From a virus, in IMG/VR virus record IMGVR_UViG_3300015373_000001, positions 1 to 64,000 of that record: 64,000 nt of DNA, one strand, 5' to 3'. Every line of letters begins with the position of its first letter. The stretch's first letter is position 1. Positions 25,870 through 32,109 of this stretch are shown in pieces. Under the pieces are notes generated by a model, which was not told the DNA's origin, made no database searches, and saw only the letters and a program-made list of their open reading frames with translations. The translations under genes and the position numbers were made by a program.

Positions 25870-26393
25870 CCGGGGAAGGACCTGCCGGGCAGCAGGGGAG
25901 GAGGCGGCGGCATCGCGGCGACGTCGTCCTGGATCGCCAGTTTGAACTCCGCCAACGTGATGTTCAGGGGGGACGACCCGGAATGCTTGATCATCAACCC
26001 GATCGGTGTGTTCGGAAACACGAAAATCTCATGCGCATAGTGCCGGTACTGGCCGCCCGGCGTCGGGCTGTCGTCCACCGTAGCCGTGGAGTCGGCGCCG
26101 GTGGTCAGGTTGAGGGGGTCACGGACGAACTGGGCCCGGTACTCCGTGGAGCTACCGGCGGCCCAGAACACCATCGCCGTCAGGCTGCCCCACCCAGCCG
26201 TGATCGGCCAGATCAGCCCTGAGCGGGCGTCGGGATAGGTGGAGGCTCCACCCACGGGCTGGGCGGCGGGGTGCATGTTGTGCGGGTCGAACGACTCGGC
26301 CGCGCCGTACGGGAAACGCACCAGGTAGTAGTCGCCGCTGACCGGCACCACCTGCGGATCCACGACCTTCAGGGAGCAGACGTTAAGTGTCAC
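25866..26393 (-). CDS. Hypothetical beta-rich protein
   Basis: A 175-residue beta-rich protein with a Pro-rich end ([17 protein letters not shown]), overlapping the next gene by ATGA. Composition ([25 protein letters not shown]) resembles decoration or tail-associated proteins, but there is no motif. It is the last gene before the tRNA array. Confidence 0.65.
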
Positions 26394-26457
26394 CCGCCCA
26401 GGGTGGTAGGCAGCGGCCGGTAGCGTCGCGGTCTAACCGCATCATCCTTTCGCTGAC

Positions 26458-26637
26458 TCAACCGTGGAAGAAGACGATCACGCCGGTTGCTGCGGTGGCA
26501 CCTGCTACATTGATGCGCGGAGCGTCGTTGCCCGAAATGCCGAACCCCGGGGAACTTCCCAGGCTTTGCCGGGGCGTACTGAAACATCTGATGGCAGCCT
26601 TATCAAGGGCAAAAGTAGTAAGACCCGCGATTGACTG
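26458..26637 (-). pseudogene. Coding-like frame lacking a start codon
   Basis: An in-frame stretch of 59 codons ends ...GISGNDAPRINVAGATAATG then VIVFFHG and a TGA. Codon use is like real genes here, but an in-frame TAG precedes it and there is no ATG, GTG or TTG. It is probably the 3' end of a gene cut by the tRNA array insertion or by a frameshift. Confidence 0.5.
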
Positions 26638-26701
26638 CTAATTGGACTAATAGGGAAAACTCGTCGTCTGGGCGGGCAACGGCGCTCCGCCTTCTTTTCG
26701 A

Positions 26702-26773
26702 AGCCTGAGGGGGGATCGAACCCCTGAACCGACGGCTTTGCAGGCCGCCTCCCGCGCCAGCGAGAACCCAGGC
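26702..26773 (-). tRNA. tRNA-Cys(GCA)
   Basis: Acceptor GCCTGGG/CTCAGGC, T loop TTCGATC, anticodon loop CTGCAAA, and U at position 73 as required for Cys. CCA is not encoded. Its 5' end overlaps the stop of the small membrane gene by one base. Confidence 0.9.
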
Positions 26774-26997
26774 TATGTATTCAGACGTATGGCTGCCGCC
26801 CATACGATCAGGAGGACCAGGGCCGCCAATTTGATGAACGTCCACACGCCGCGCTTGGCGTCCTGCTCCATTTTCGGAAGTGCGGCCAGAGTACCCTGCC
26901 ATCTGCGCCACAGGTCCAACATCACCTGGAATCGTCTGCCGACGATGAATAGCATCATTCCGACGATGATGAGCAGCAGGACCCATTTGTGTGCCAA
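26773..26997 (-). CDS. Small two-helix membrane protein
   Basis: A 74-residue protein with hydrophobic segments at residues 5-20 (WVLLLIIVGMMLFIVG) and 55-72, joined by a charged loop. It starts at TTG with GGGAGTGA upstream. A holin-like topology is possible. It is inside the tRNA array. Confidence 0.75.
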   Translation of the reverse strand: MAHKWVLLLIIVGMMLFIVGRRFQVMLDLWRRWQGTLAALPKMEQDAKRGVWTFIKLAALVLLIVWAAAIRLNT

Positions 26998-27079
26998 GTC
27001 TCACTCCCGCAGGTCAGAGGACTGCAAAGCGCCTCCGCCAACGTACGCGCGGACGTCTCCGAATGTGGGGCGTTCAGTG

Positions 27080-27226
27080 TCATCGGGTCGCGTCGAATCG
27101 TACGGCGCCGCCCGGCTGCGACTGCTCCAGGTCCACCACGGCAGCCAGAAATCCGGCGGCGTCCAACTCTCCTCGCTGCAACCGCGCGACCAGATCGGAC
27201 GCGTCCAGAATCACCACTTCGTTCAT
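27080..27226 (-). CDS. Possible small protein
   Basis: A 48-residue frame MNEVVILDASDLVARLQRGE then a helix and FDATR, starting in the 3' end of tRNA-Tyr. The composition is protein-like, but no ribosome site is seen; a coupled ATGA frame follows it. Confidence 0.45.
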   Translation of the reverse strand: MNEVVILDASDLVARLQRGELDAAGFLAAVVDLEQSQPGGAVRFDATR

Positions 27227-27227
27227 G

Positions 27228-27311
27228 TGCGCCAGGAGAGATTCGAACTCCCAATGCCCGGAAGGGCCACAGCTTTACAGGCTGCTGAGCGACCAACTGC
27301 TCAACTGACGC
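27228..27311 (-). tRNA. tRNA-Tyr(GTA)
   Basis: Long variable arm (type II, as in bacterial Tyr), anticodon loop CTGTAAA, acceptor GCGTCAG/CTGGCGC, A73. Confidence 0.92.
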
Positions 27312-27315
27312 TTGG

Positions 27316-27400
27316 GGTGACCGACGGGACTCGAACCCGCATGAACCTTTCGGCTCCGGGGGTTCACAGCCCCCTTCCTCAACCAATTCGGATCGGTCAC
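27316..27400 (-). tRNA. tRNA with His anticodon (GTG) and long variable arm
   Basis: Perfect acceptor GTGACCG/CGGTCAC, C73 and encoded CCA, anticodon stem GGGGG/CCCCC with loop CTGTGAA. The variable arm is long (GAGCC-GAAA-GGTTC), which is not normal for His, and position 8 is A. C73 suits HisRS. Confidence 0.75.
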
Positions 27401-27402
27401 AG

Positions 27403-27474
27403 TCGGCCTGGAGGGAATCGAACCCACACCTGATCTTTAGGAGAGATCTGCTCGGTCCTTCGAGCTACAGGCCG
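27403..27474 (-). tRNA. tRNA-Arg(CCT)
   Basis: Perfect acceptor CGGCCTG/CAGGCCG, anticodon stem GATCT/AGATC, loop CTCCTAA, T loop TTCGATT, A73. Confidence 0.92.
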
Positions 27475-27483
27475 TGCCGCCGG

Positions 27484-27822
27484 TTACTTCGCCAGGCGGC
27501 TCGCGGTACGCCGCGCCGCTTCCGCCGAGTCGGGCGACGCCCTGAACACGTTGACCTCGTAGACGTCAACCTGCTCACCCAGCACCGGGAGCGTCTCCAA
27601 CGTCCGCACCGTGGCGACGCCCGCATCACGCGCTTCGACGACGAAGGTCGCTTGCACCGCCGTATTGGCGGGGTCTCCCACCCAGGTCAGGTGCATAACG
27701 TTCGGCACCACGTCCCTGCCGGGGGGCAGAGACGACAGCCTGGTGCGCGCCTCCTCCGCATCCGCCTTCGTCGCGAAGCCCCCCAGGATCAGTTTGACGT
27801 GCCAATTCTGCATGTCAGTCAC
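27484..27822 (-). CDS. Hypothetical protein with SPOR-like pattern
   Basis: A 112-residue protein. WHVKLILGGFATKADAEEAR and RLSSL resemble the SPOR fold (strand, GGF, helix with ADAEEA). It is related to the protein at 57455-57688, which has GGFTTKADAEQHAR. GTG start overlaps the upstream stop (GTGA) with GAGGG upstream; an ATG three codons in is possible. Confidence 0.72.
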   Translation of the reverse strand: MTDMQNWHVKLILGGFATKADAEEARTRLSSLPPGRDVVPNVMHLTWVGDPANTAVQATFVVEARDAGVATVRTLETLPVLGEQVDVYEVNVFRASPDSAEAARRTASRLAK

Positions 27823-27977
27823 CACCCATTCCCTCGCAAGATCTTGGCGCGTTCCTCGCTCCGCCGCAGCGCCTTGAAGCCGTACTTGTCGTCTTCCGCC
27901 ACGGCCCTCTGGCGGCGCCAGATCTTCGGAGCCTTCTTCGGCTTGTCGTCCTCGCTCGCGCTCTTGCCGAATCCCAT
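27819..27977 (-). CDS. Small basic protein
   Basis: A 52-residue, highly charged protein (MGFGKSASEDDKPKKAPKIW at the start) with AGGAGGAACGC before ATG. It lies between tRNA-Arg and tRNA-Val and is coupled to the next gene. No family recognised. Confidence 0.75.
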   Translation of the reverse strand: MGFGKSASEDDKPKKAPKIWRRQRAVAEDDKYGFKALRRSEERAKILRGNGW

Positions 27978-28008
27978 GCGTTCCTCCTGTGGTTGTGTCG
28001 CTCTGACG

Positions 28009-28079
28009 TACCCGGTGAGGGAGTCGAACCCCCTCCTTCGCCTTGTAAGGGCGTTGCTCTCCCGTTGAGCTAACCGGGC
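28009..28079 (-). tRNA. tRNA-Val(TAC)
   Basis: Acceptor GCCCGGT/ACCGGGT with a G-U at 1:72, D stem GCTC, anticodon loop CTTACAA, T loop TTCGACT, A73. Confidence 0.9.
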
Positions 28080-28100
28080 TTGACCATACACCAAACAGCG

Positions 28101-28115
28101 TACAGTCATTTAGCG
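28101..28115 (-). promoter_or_regulatory. Operator inside the tRNA array
   Basis: TACAGTCATTTAGCG, overlapping -10-like TACGCT with TAGACT 17 nt upstream on the minus strand. It would start a transcript for tRNA-Val and the small genes below it. Confidence 0.78.
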
Positions 28116-28122
28116 TTCAAGT

Positions 28123-28557
28123 CTAGGTTGTTTTGTGATCGTGACCGCAACCGCTGACCAGCGGCGGCACCTGAACGCGGACGACTTGTTCTCGATCGCC
28201 ATAGCGGATCTGGATGAGTTCGTTCAGCGATGCCTTACCGGCCCGCTTCGACGCCTTGTCCTCGCCGAGCAGGACGGCGGCCAGTTCGTCAAAGGTCTGA
28301 TTGACGCGGGCGACCGCGTGACGCATCGCCGCTTCGGTCGCATCCGCCAGCTTGGCGACTTCGGCCTTCAGCCGGTCGTTGACCGCCTGGTCGGTGAGCT
28401 GGGGGATGCGGTCGATGAGCGCTTGCAGCGCCTTGCGTTCGGCGATCATATCCTTCAGGACGCCCCTGGCCTCACTAGTCGCCTCCCGCAGGCTCTCCTC
28501 TGTCGTGATTGCCGATGAGATGTCGTCTGGCCGCTGCTGACGGCGTTTGGTTCCCAT
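28123..28557 (-). CDS. Hypothetical helical protein
   Basis: A 144-residue protein rich in long helices (TTEESLREATSEARGVLKDM, ADATEAAMRHAVARVNQTF), probably a coiled coil. Its ATG lies at the 3' end of the next tRNA, so there is no separate ribosome site. Scaffold-like by composition, but no evidence for that role. Confidence 0.72.
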   Translation of the reverse strand: MGTKRRQQRPDDISSAITTEESLREATSEARGVLKDMIAERKALQALIDRIPQLTDQAVNDRLKAEVAKLADATEAAMRHAVARVNQTFDELAAVLLGEDKASKRAGKASLNELIQIRYGDREQVVRVQVPPLVSGCGHDHKTT

Positions 28558-28558
28558 G

Positions 28559-28631
28559 TAGTCGCGGCAGGATTTGAACCTGCGACCTTCGCTGTGTCGA
28601 AGCGGTGCTCTACCAGCTGAGCTACACGACC
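28559..28631 (-). tRNA. tRNA-Val(GAC) with C33
   Basis: Acceptor GGTCGTG/CGCGACT, D stem GCTC/GAGC, short variable loop, T loop TTCAAAT, A73. Anticodon loop TCGACAC gives GAC if the normal position is used, but position 33 is C instead of the invariant U. Confidence 0.75.
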
Positions 28632-28636
28632 TTTTG

Positions 28637-28772
28637 TGGTCGAACCCGGATCCCGGCATGCAGGGTAGTCCCTTGCGTTCCCTGTCTGCCGTCGGCGGGC
28701 CCGGCCGGTCGGCCCAGGCTTTCAGGGGGCGATACAGCCGTGGGTATCGCTAGGTTGGTCCGGGTTCGACCA
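28637..28772. repeat. 14-bp inverted repeat around a gene-free segment
   Basis: TGGTCGAACCCGGA (28637-28650) and its exact complement (28759-28772) flank about 108 bp. Each arm contains a T-loop-like core. No gene is visible between them. Confidence 0.7.
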
Positions 28773-28773
28773 G

Positions 28774-28846
28774 CACCGGTGGGAGGGTTCGAACCCCCGG
28801 CCTTCCGCTTTGGAGGCGGCTGCTCTACCAACTGAGCTACACCGAT
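28774..28846 (-). tRNA. tRNA-Trp(CCA)
   Basis: A1-U72 and G73 as in bacterial Trp, anticodon loop CTCCAAA, D stem GCTC/GAGC, T loop TTCGAAC. Confidence 0.9.
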
Positions 28847-28911
28847 CGGGCGCGAGTGAGGTATCGCGCAGCTTTTTGCAGGACTTCCGGATCATCGCTC
28901 CTGACGATGAA

Positions 28912-28945
28912 GGCCGACGCCTGAGACGGGATCCAGGCGTCGGCC
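28912..28945. repeat. 12-bp hairpin between tRNA genes
   Basis: GGCCGACGCCTG and its exact complement around a 10-nt loop. There is no T-run on either side, so a processing role is as likely as termination. The minus strand also reads a short start-less coding-like frame (ASAFIVRSDDPEVLQKAARY). Confidence 0.6.
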
Positions 28946-28952
28946 CGCTGAG

Positions 28953-29026
28953 TGGCGGGGGCAGGATTTGAACCTGCGACCTCTGGGTTATGAGCCCAGC
29001 AAGCTACCGAACTGCTCCACCCCGCT
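28953..29026 (-). tRNA. Initiator tRNA-fMet(CAT)
   Basis: It has initiator hallmarks: A1-C72 mismatch, three G-C pairs at the bottom of the anticodon stem (CTGGG-CTCATAA-CCCAG), and the GGTGGAGCAG D region. A phage-encoded initiator could raise translation initiation. Confidence 0.93.
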
Positions 29027-29036
29027 ACGTCCCATC

Positions 29037-29384
29037 CTACTTGGGACGCTCCACTACGTGGAGATCCTTTAGTGCGTCCTCGATCGCACGGTTCGTCGTC
29101 GCCGTCTCAATGACGGCGACACGCTGCTCATGCTCTACGAGGCTCAGGCGCCGATCGGCATAGGCGTCGGCCACCTGCTGCAACGCGTGGTCACGGTCGT
29201 CGCCGGTCGGCCTGGCGGCCAGCCAGCGTTCCATCTGCCGGGAGCGCCGCGCGTCCTGGATTACCTGCCTCTTCCGCTTCGCGTGGTCGATCTTCTCGGT
29301 CATCCACGGAATAGCCACAACGATCACAATTACGGCTATGGCCAGCCACAGGATGGCGAATGCCGGTAGAGCTGCCTTCATCAT
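29037..29384 (-). CDS. Membrane-anchored protein with a SHOCT/DUF1707-like tail
   Basis: A 115-residue protein with a membrane helix at residues 3-26 (ALPAFAILWLAIAVIVIVV) and a cytoplasmic helical part ending with DAYADRRLSLVEHEQRVAVI, similar to DUF1707/SHOCT motifs of actinobacterial membrane proteins. AAGGAGATGAGTG precedes the ATGs. Confidence 0.75.
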   Translation of the reverse strand: MMKAALPAFAILWLAIAVIVIVVAIPWMTEKIDHAKRKRQVIQDARRSRQMERWLAARPTGDDRDHALQQVADAYADRRLSLVEHEQRVAVIETATTNRAIEDALKDLHVVERPK

Positions 29385-29399
29385 CACTCATCTCCTTCG

Positions 29400-29417
29400 G
29401 GTGGGTCGCTCTCCACC
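29400..29417 (-). promoter_or_regulatory. GAGCGAC leader hairpin
   Basis: Stem GGTGG/CCACC, loop AGAGCGAC, just before the ribosome site of the preceding membrane gene. No operator is seen here. Confidence 0.75.
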
Positions 29418-29421
29418 AACG

Positions 29422-29495
29422 TGCCGCCGACGGGATTCGAACCCGCAAAACCCCAGATTGAAAGTCTGGTGACTCTACCCTTCGTCCACGGCGAC
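29422..29495 (-). tRNA. tRNA-Glu(TTC), first family
   Basis: Acceptor GTCGCCG/CGGCGGC, anticodon stem CCAGA/TCTGG, loop CTTTCAA, T loop TTCGAAT, A73. Confidence 0.9.
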
Positions 29496-29507
29496 CAGGG
29501 ACTTACG

Positions 29508-29579
29508 TACTCCGCGCGGGGATCGAACCCGCACCTCCTGATTGAGAATCAGGTATCCAGACCACCAGACCAGCGGAGC
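29508..29579 (-). tRNA. tRNA-Glu(CTC), first family
   Basis: Acceptor GCTCCGC/GCGGAGT with G-U at 1:72, anticodon stem CCTGA/TCAGG, loop TTCTCAA, T loop TTCGATC, A73. Confidence 0.9.
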
Positions 29580-29645
29580 TTGTAGGGCCAGGCAGCGCAT
29601 ACCCAGATCACCCCTCCGATTCCTGGGGATGGCGCCTGACCCTTC

Positions 29646-30161
29646 TCACGCAACAGTTGCCGACTCTACTCGGAACCATTCGCGAGCCTGTGCGAAATGC
29701 TTGGCCGATACACCATGCTGCCACCCGGTGTGAATCAGCCGGAAGTCGCCGACGCCCGGATGCCCTTTCAGCCACACCTTGTCACGCCTGGTCAGCTCGT
29801 CATCGAACCAGACGAACGGCCGCCCCTGCACGAACTTCGCCACCCTCGGCGTCTTGCGGTGCACCCGGTAGTCATCCCCCGGCTCCACCGCCTCCCGCAT
29901 GTCGATGACCGGCAACTGAGGCAGCCCCAGAAGGGGAGCGATATGCGCGTTTGCGTCGTGGCTCCACATGGTCGCCCACACCAGGTCGGCGCCGACCGTC
30001 TCGGCCAGCTCCAGCAGCACCGGTCCATGTTCGGGGTTGAGCAGGACGTTGTACGTCTCGCCCTGGCAGGTCAGCCTGTGCGCCTGCCACTGCGGACCGG
30101 GACGCCCGAACGGTGCGAGCACACCATCCACGTCCAACAGGATCAACTTGTCCACGTGCAC
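29646..30161 (-). CDS. HAD-family protein of the RNA-repair (Swiss Army knife) type
   Basis: A 171-residue HAD phosphatase-like protein. LILLDVDGVLAPFG holds the nucleophile-acid DxD; ADLVWATMWSHDAN marks motif II and FVWFDDELTRRD the final acidic loop. The overall pattern (NPEHGPVLLELAE, then LLGLPQLPVIDM) matches the HAD domain described in RNA-repair proteins of actinobacteria. The GTG start has AAGGAGAGG upstream. Sitting in the tRNA array it could repair cleaved tRNA ends, but no ligase is seen near it. Confidence 0.85.
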   Translation of the reverse strand: MHVDKLILLDVDGVLAPFGRPGPQWQAHRLTCQGETYNVLLNPEHGPVLLELAETVGADLVWATMWSHDANAHIAPLLGLPQLPVIDMREAVEPGDDYRVHRKTPRVAKFVQGRPFVWFDDELTRRDKVWLKGHPGVGDFRLIHTGWQHGVSAKHFAQAREWFRVESATVA

Positions 30162-30175
30162 ATCCTCTCCTTCGC

Positions 30176-30194
30176 GCGGGGTCGCTCTTCCCGC
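30176..30194 (-). promoter_or_regulatory. GAGCGAC leader hairpin of the HAD gene
   Basis: Stem GCGGG/CCCGC with loop AAGAGCGAC, followed by AAGGAGAGG and the GTG start. Confidence 0.8.
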
Positions 30195-30223
30195 ACCCGC
30201 GAAGACGTAGACCGTCTTCGCCG

Positions 30224-30296
30224 TACCCCCGCCGGGATTCGAACCCGGATTTCGACGCTTAAAAGGCGCCTACTCTGCCAATTGAGCTACAGGGGC
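30224..30296 (-). tRNA. tRNA-Lys(TTT)
   Basis: Acceptor GCCCCTG/CGGGGGT, D stem GCTC, anticodon loop CTTTTAA, T loop TTCGAAT, A73. Confidence 0.9.
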
Positions 30297-30299
30297 ATG

Positions 30300-30443
30300 T
30301 CACGCAGGATTGGCGATCACCATCCCGCAGTCCTCACAGTGCGGCGGCCAGACCAGCCACCCCATCCACTCCTCCGAACGATCCAGTCCCTCCGGAACGA
30401 TCCTGCCGCCGCACTGCTGACAGTCGGGATAGAACCAGGTCAT
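30300..30443 (-). CDS. Zinc-ribbon mini-protein
   Basis: A 47-residue protein with two CxxC pairs (CQQC and CEDC) about 26 residues apart, the size of a single zinc ribbon. GGAGGGTCT precedes the ATG. Partner unknown. Confidence 0.75.
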   Translation of the reverse strand: MTWFYPDCQQCGGRIVPEGLDRSEEWMGWLVWPPHCEDCGMVIANPA

Positions 30444-30457
30444 AGACCCTCCGTACG

Positions 30458-30530
30458 TGCGCCGTGAGAGATTCGAACTCCCAACCATCCGGGTAGAAAC
30501 CGGCCGCGCTATCCATTGCGCCAACGACGC
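30458..30530 (-). tRNA. tRNA-Arg(TCT)
   Basis: Acceptor GCGTCGT/ACGGCGC, D stem GCGC, anticodon loop TTTCTAC, T loop TTCGAAT, A73. Confidence 0.9.
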
Positions 30531-30558
30531 GAACCTTTCACGATCCGAAACGATCGTT

Positions 30559-30741
30559 TCATTCCATCGCCACGCCCGGTCCTAGAACCGGGCAGAACGA
30601 CACTGGCACCAGCCGCCCGGTGGCCATGTCGCTGCACGCGAGGCAGATCTCCGCCGGGATCGTGTGGCGGCTTTCCCCGTCGGGCCGGTAGTCGATCGAC
30701 TCGTGCCAGCCCGACTCCGGGTCGTCCGGGTCATAGCCCAT
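30559..30741 (-). CDS. Small hypothetical protein
   Basis: A 60-residue acidic protein (MGYDPDDPESGWHESIDYRP) with one CLAC pair. GATGAGG at the right spacing favours this ATG over one four codons upstream. It overlaps the end of the upstream gene by 11 bases. Confidence 0.72.
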   Translation of the reverse strand: MGYDPDDPESGWHESIDYRPDGESRHTIPAEICLACSDMATGRLVPVSFCPVLGPGVAME

Positions 30742-31138
30742 ATTTCGCCTCATCCTTCACGTACACCATGTAGGCGATCACGCCCGCTTCGTAGGCGGCC
30801 CGCCGAGCGTCGGCGTCGGTGTCGTACTTGGTGCCGTCCAACGGGTGCCTGATGATGTCGCAGCCGCCTTCGGGCTTGTACTTGATCTGTCTGATACTCA
30901 GCTCGATCTTGCCGTCGTCGGCTGCGACCACGGACGGCGAGGACATCACCTTGCACAGTCGCGGGAACGACACTCCCCACTCGGCGTGAGTCACTATCGG
31001 CGGCCCGCCGTCGGCGTAGGTCGGGAAGCGGCCGTAGGGGGCTTCATTGAAGGTCCAGATGCGGTAGCGACCGTCGTGCCAGTCGTATTCCTGGCCCTGC
31101 ATCGGCGGGTAGTCGGTAACGTTCTGTGGCGTGTCCAT
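30731..31138 (-). CDS. Hypothetical protein
   Basis: A 135-residue protein rich in Tyr and Asp (DWHDGRYRIWTFNEAPYGRF), probably a compact beta fold; GGAGGACCCC precedes the ATG. It has a complete promoter with operator and leader hairpin. No family recognised. Confidence 0.75.
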   Translation of the reverse strand: MDTPQNVTDYPPMQGQEYDWHDGRYRIWTFNEAPYGRFPTYADGGPPIVTHAEWGVSFPRLCKVMSSPSVVAADDGKIELSIRQIKYKPEGGCDIIRHPLDGTKYDTDADARRAAYEAGVIAYMVYVKDEAKYGL

Positions 31139-31150
31139 GGGGTCCTCCGT

Positions 31151-31196
31151 GGGGGTTGGTCGCTCTCCAACACCCCAAAGATACATCCATTTAGCG
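31151..31196 (-). promoter_or_regulatory. Promoter, operator and leader hairpin
   Basis: Minus strand: TTGACC, 18-nt spacer containing the operator TACATCCATTTAGCG (31182-31196), TATCTT. The leader hairpin has stem GGGG-GTTGG/CCAAC-CCCC and loop AGAGCGA. This is one of the clearest copies of the whole arrangement. Confidence 0.88.
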
Positions 31197-31210
31197 TCTT
31201 AGGTCAAGGG

Positions 31211-31301
31211 CGGAAAATGGAGGACTCGAACCCCAGGGCCGTTCACACCAGCCCTCATCCGGTTTAAATCGGCGGCCACCTCCTTGGTGGCGTCATTTTC
31301 C
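31211..31301 (-). tRNA. tRNA-like, possible Leu(TAA)
   Basis: T arm GGGG-TTCGAGT and acceptor GGAAAAT/ATTTTCC are clear and a long variable arm is present. The D region is replaced by a 6-bp hairpin GCCACC/GGTGGC without the usual GG, and the anticodon stem has only three pairs (CCG/CGG) around ATTTAAAC. Functionality is doubtful. Confidence 0.45.
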
Positions 31302-31327
31302 CCCACCGTGTTGAGGGGTGGGTCCAG

Positions 31328-31411
31328 CGGAAGGCGGAAGACTCGAACTTCGGCCGCCGCCGACGGCCACGCGGATTCCAGCCGCGTCCCGGCACCTGCC
31401 GGTCACCTTCC
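31328..31411 (-). tRNA. tRNA-Ser(GGA)
   Basis: Type II with variable arm GGCCG/CGGCC, anticodon stem CGCGG/CCGCG, loop CTGGAAT, acceptor GGAAGGT/GCCTTCC, G73. The D arm is atypical. Confidence 0.82.
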
Positions 31412-31415
31412 ATGG

Positions 31416-31488
31416 TCCTCGGAGCAGGAGTCGAACCTGCCGTCGCCCGGTTATCAGCCGGGTGCCTTCACCGCTTGGCCACCCGAGG
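31416..31488 (-). tRNA. tRNA-Ile(GAT)
   Basis: Acceptor CCTCGGG/TCCGAGG, anticodon stem CCCGG/CCGGG, loop CTGATAA, T loop TTCGACT, A73. Confidence 0.9.
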
Positions 31489-31492
31489 AAAG

Positions 31493-31577
31493 CGGAGAGG
31501 GAGGGTATCGAACCCCCGCCGGTGTGACCCGGGCAGCGGCGTAGCAAGCCGTCCCATTACCTCTCTGGCACCTCTCC
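31493..31577 (-). tRNA. tRNA-Ser(GCT)
   Basis: Type II, perfect acceptor GGAGAGG/CCTCTCC, anticodon loop TTGCTAC, G73. Confidence 0.9.
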
Positions 31578-31581
31578 ACGA

Positions 31582-31596
31582 TACTTCCATCTAGCG
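31582..31596 (-). promoter_or_regulatory. Operator inside the tRNA array
   Basis: TACTTCCATCTAGCG, directly before tRNA-Ser(GCT); two mismatches to the consensus. It probably starts a tRNA transcript. Confidence 0.65.
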
Positions 31597-31681
31597 CCTG
31601 CCGGTGCTACCTTGGAGTGGTACGCCCCTGGTCCGGCTCTGCACCGCATCCCGCCAGGGGCACGGCCATTTCTGGGACTGG

Positions 31682-31760
31682 TGCCGACCCCGGGATTCGA
31701 ACCCGCCCTACCGCCTTGGCAAGGCGATGTGCGACCGCTGACACTTCACCCACAAGTTCC
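31682..31760 (-). tRNA. tRNA-Gly(GCC)-like with unpaired acceptor
   Basis: Anticodon arm CGCC-TTGCCAA-GGCG, T loop TTCGAAT, A73 and encoded CCA fit Gly(GCC), but the expected 5' partner GCCGACC is missing. The 5' end is therefore uncertain; it may be a pseudogene. A 12-bp inverted repeat TTCCGTGACCGG follows it upstream. Confidence 0.5.
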
Positions 31761-31826
31761 GTGACCGGTGGACCGACGACTCGGGTGTGGACGGGGCCGG
31801 GGCGACCATCCTCCGGTCACGGAAAG

Positions 31827-31896
31827 AGCCCAACCCCGGAGTCGAACCGGGCAGGCCGTTCGTACCAAGAACGGGTGCACACCAGGTGCGAAGGGC
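31827..31896 (-). tRNA. tRNA-Thr(GGT)
   Basis: Perfect anticodon stem CGTTC/GAACG with loop TTGGTAC, T arm CCCGG-TTCGACT-CCGGG. The acceptor GCCCTTC/GTTGGGC has two T-T mismatches and the D arm is short; position 73 is U. Confidence 0.72.
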
Positions 31897-31907
31897 AAAC
31901 GGGTAGG

Positions 31908-31941
31908 GGTGTCCGGGCCGTGAACGCCCGGCCCGGACACC
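31908..31941. repeat. 13-bp perfect hairpin between tRNA genes
   Basis: GGTGTCCGGGCCG and its complement around TGAACGCC. It lies between tRNA-Thr and tRNA-Gln and has no T-run, so a processing or spacing role is likely. Confidence 0.8.
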
Positions 31942-31945
31942 ACCG

Positions 31946-32018
31946 CTCTGGGATCAGGAATCGAACCTGAGCAAACCGGAACCAAAATCCGGCCGCCGAG
32001 CCAGCACGGCATCCCAGA
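31946..32018 (-). tRNA. tRNA-Gln(TTG)
   Basis: Perfect acceptor TCTGGGA/TCCCAGA, anticodon stem CCGGA/TCCGG, loop TTTTGGT, G73. Confidence 0.92.
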
Positions 32019-32023
32019 ATGCG

Positions 32024-32094
32024 AGCCCAAGGGCGGAATCGAACCGCCTCGAACGCCTTACGGGGGCGCTGCTCTGCCAGTGAGCTACAAGGGC
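32024..32094 (-). tRNA. tRNA-Thr(CGT) with C33
   Basis: Acceptor GCCCTTG/CTTGGGC with the same two T-T mismatches as tRNA-Thr(GGT), D stem GCTC, T arm GGCGG-TTCGATT-CCGCC, loop CCCGTAA with C at position 33, U73. Confidence 0.75.
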
Positions 32095-32109
32095 GTGACC
32101 CCGAAGGGC

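Noticed and set aside
26955-27079. 42-residue frame overlapping the TTG-start membrane gene
   Set aside because: It starts at an ATG coupled to the previous stop, but its content (CSSSSE end) and full overlap with a better gene make it unlikely.
31624-31661. 8-bp repeat GCCCCTGG/CCAGGGGC as a terminator
   Set aside because: There is no T-run on either strand and the inner loop is 22 nt; its role is unclear.
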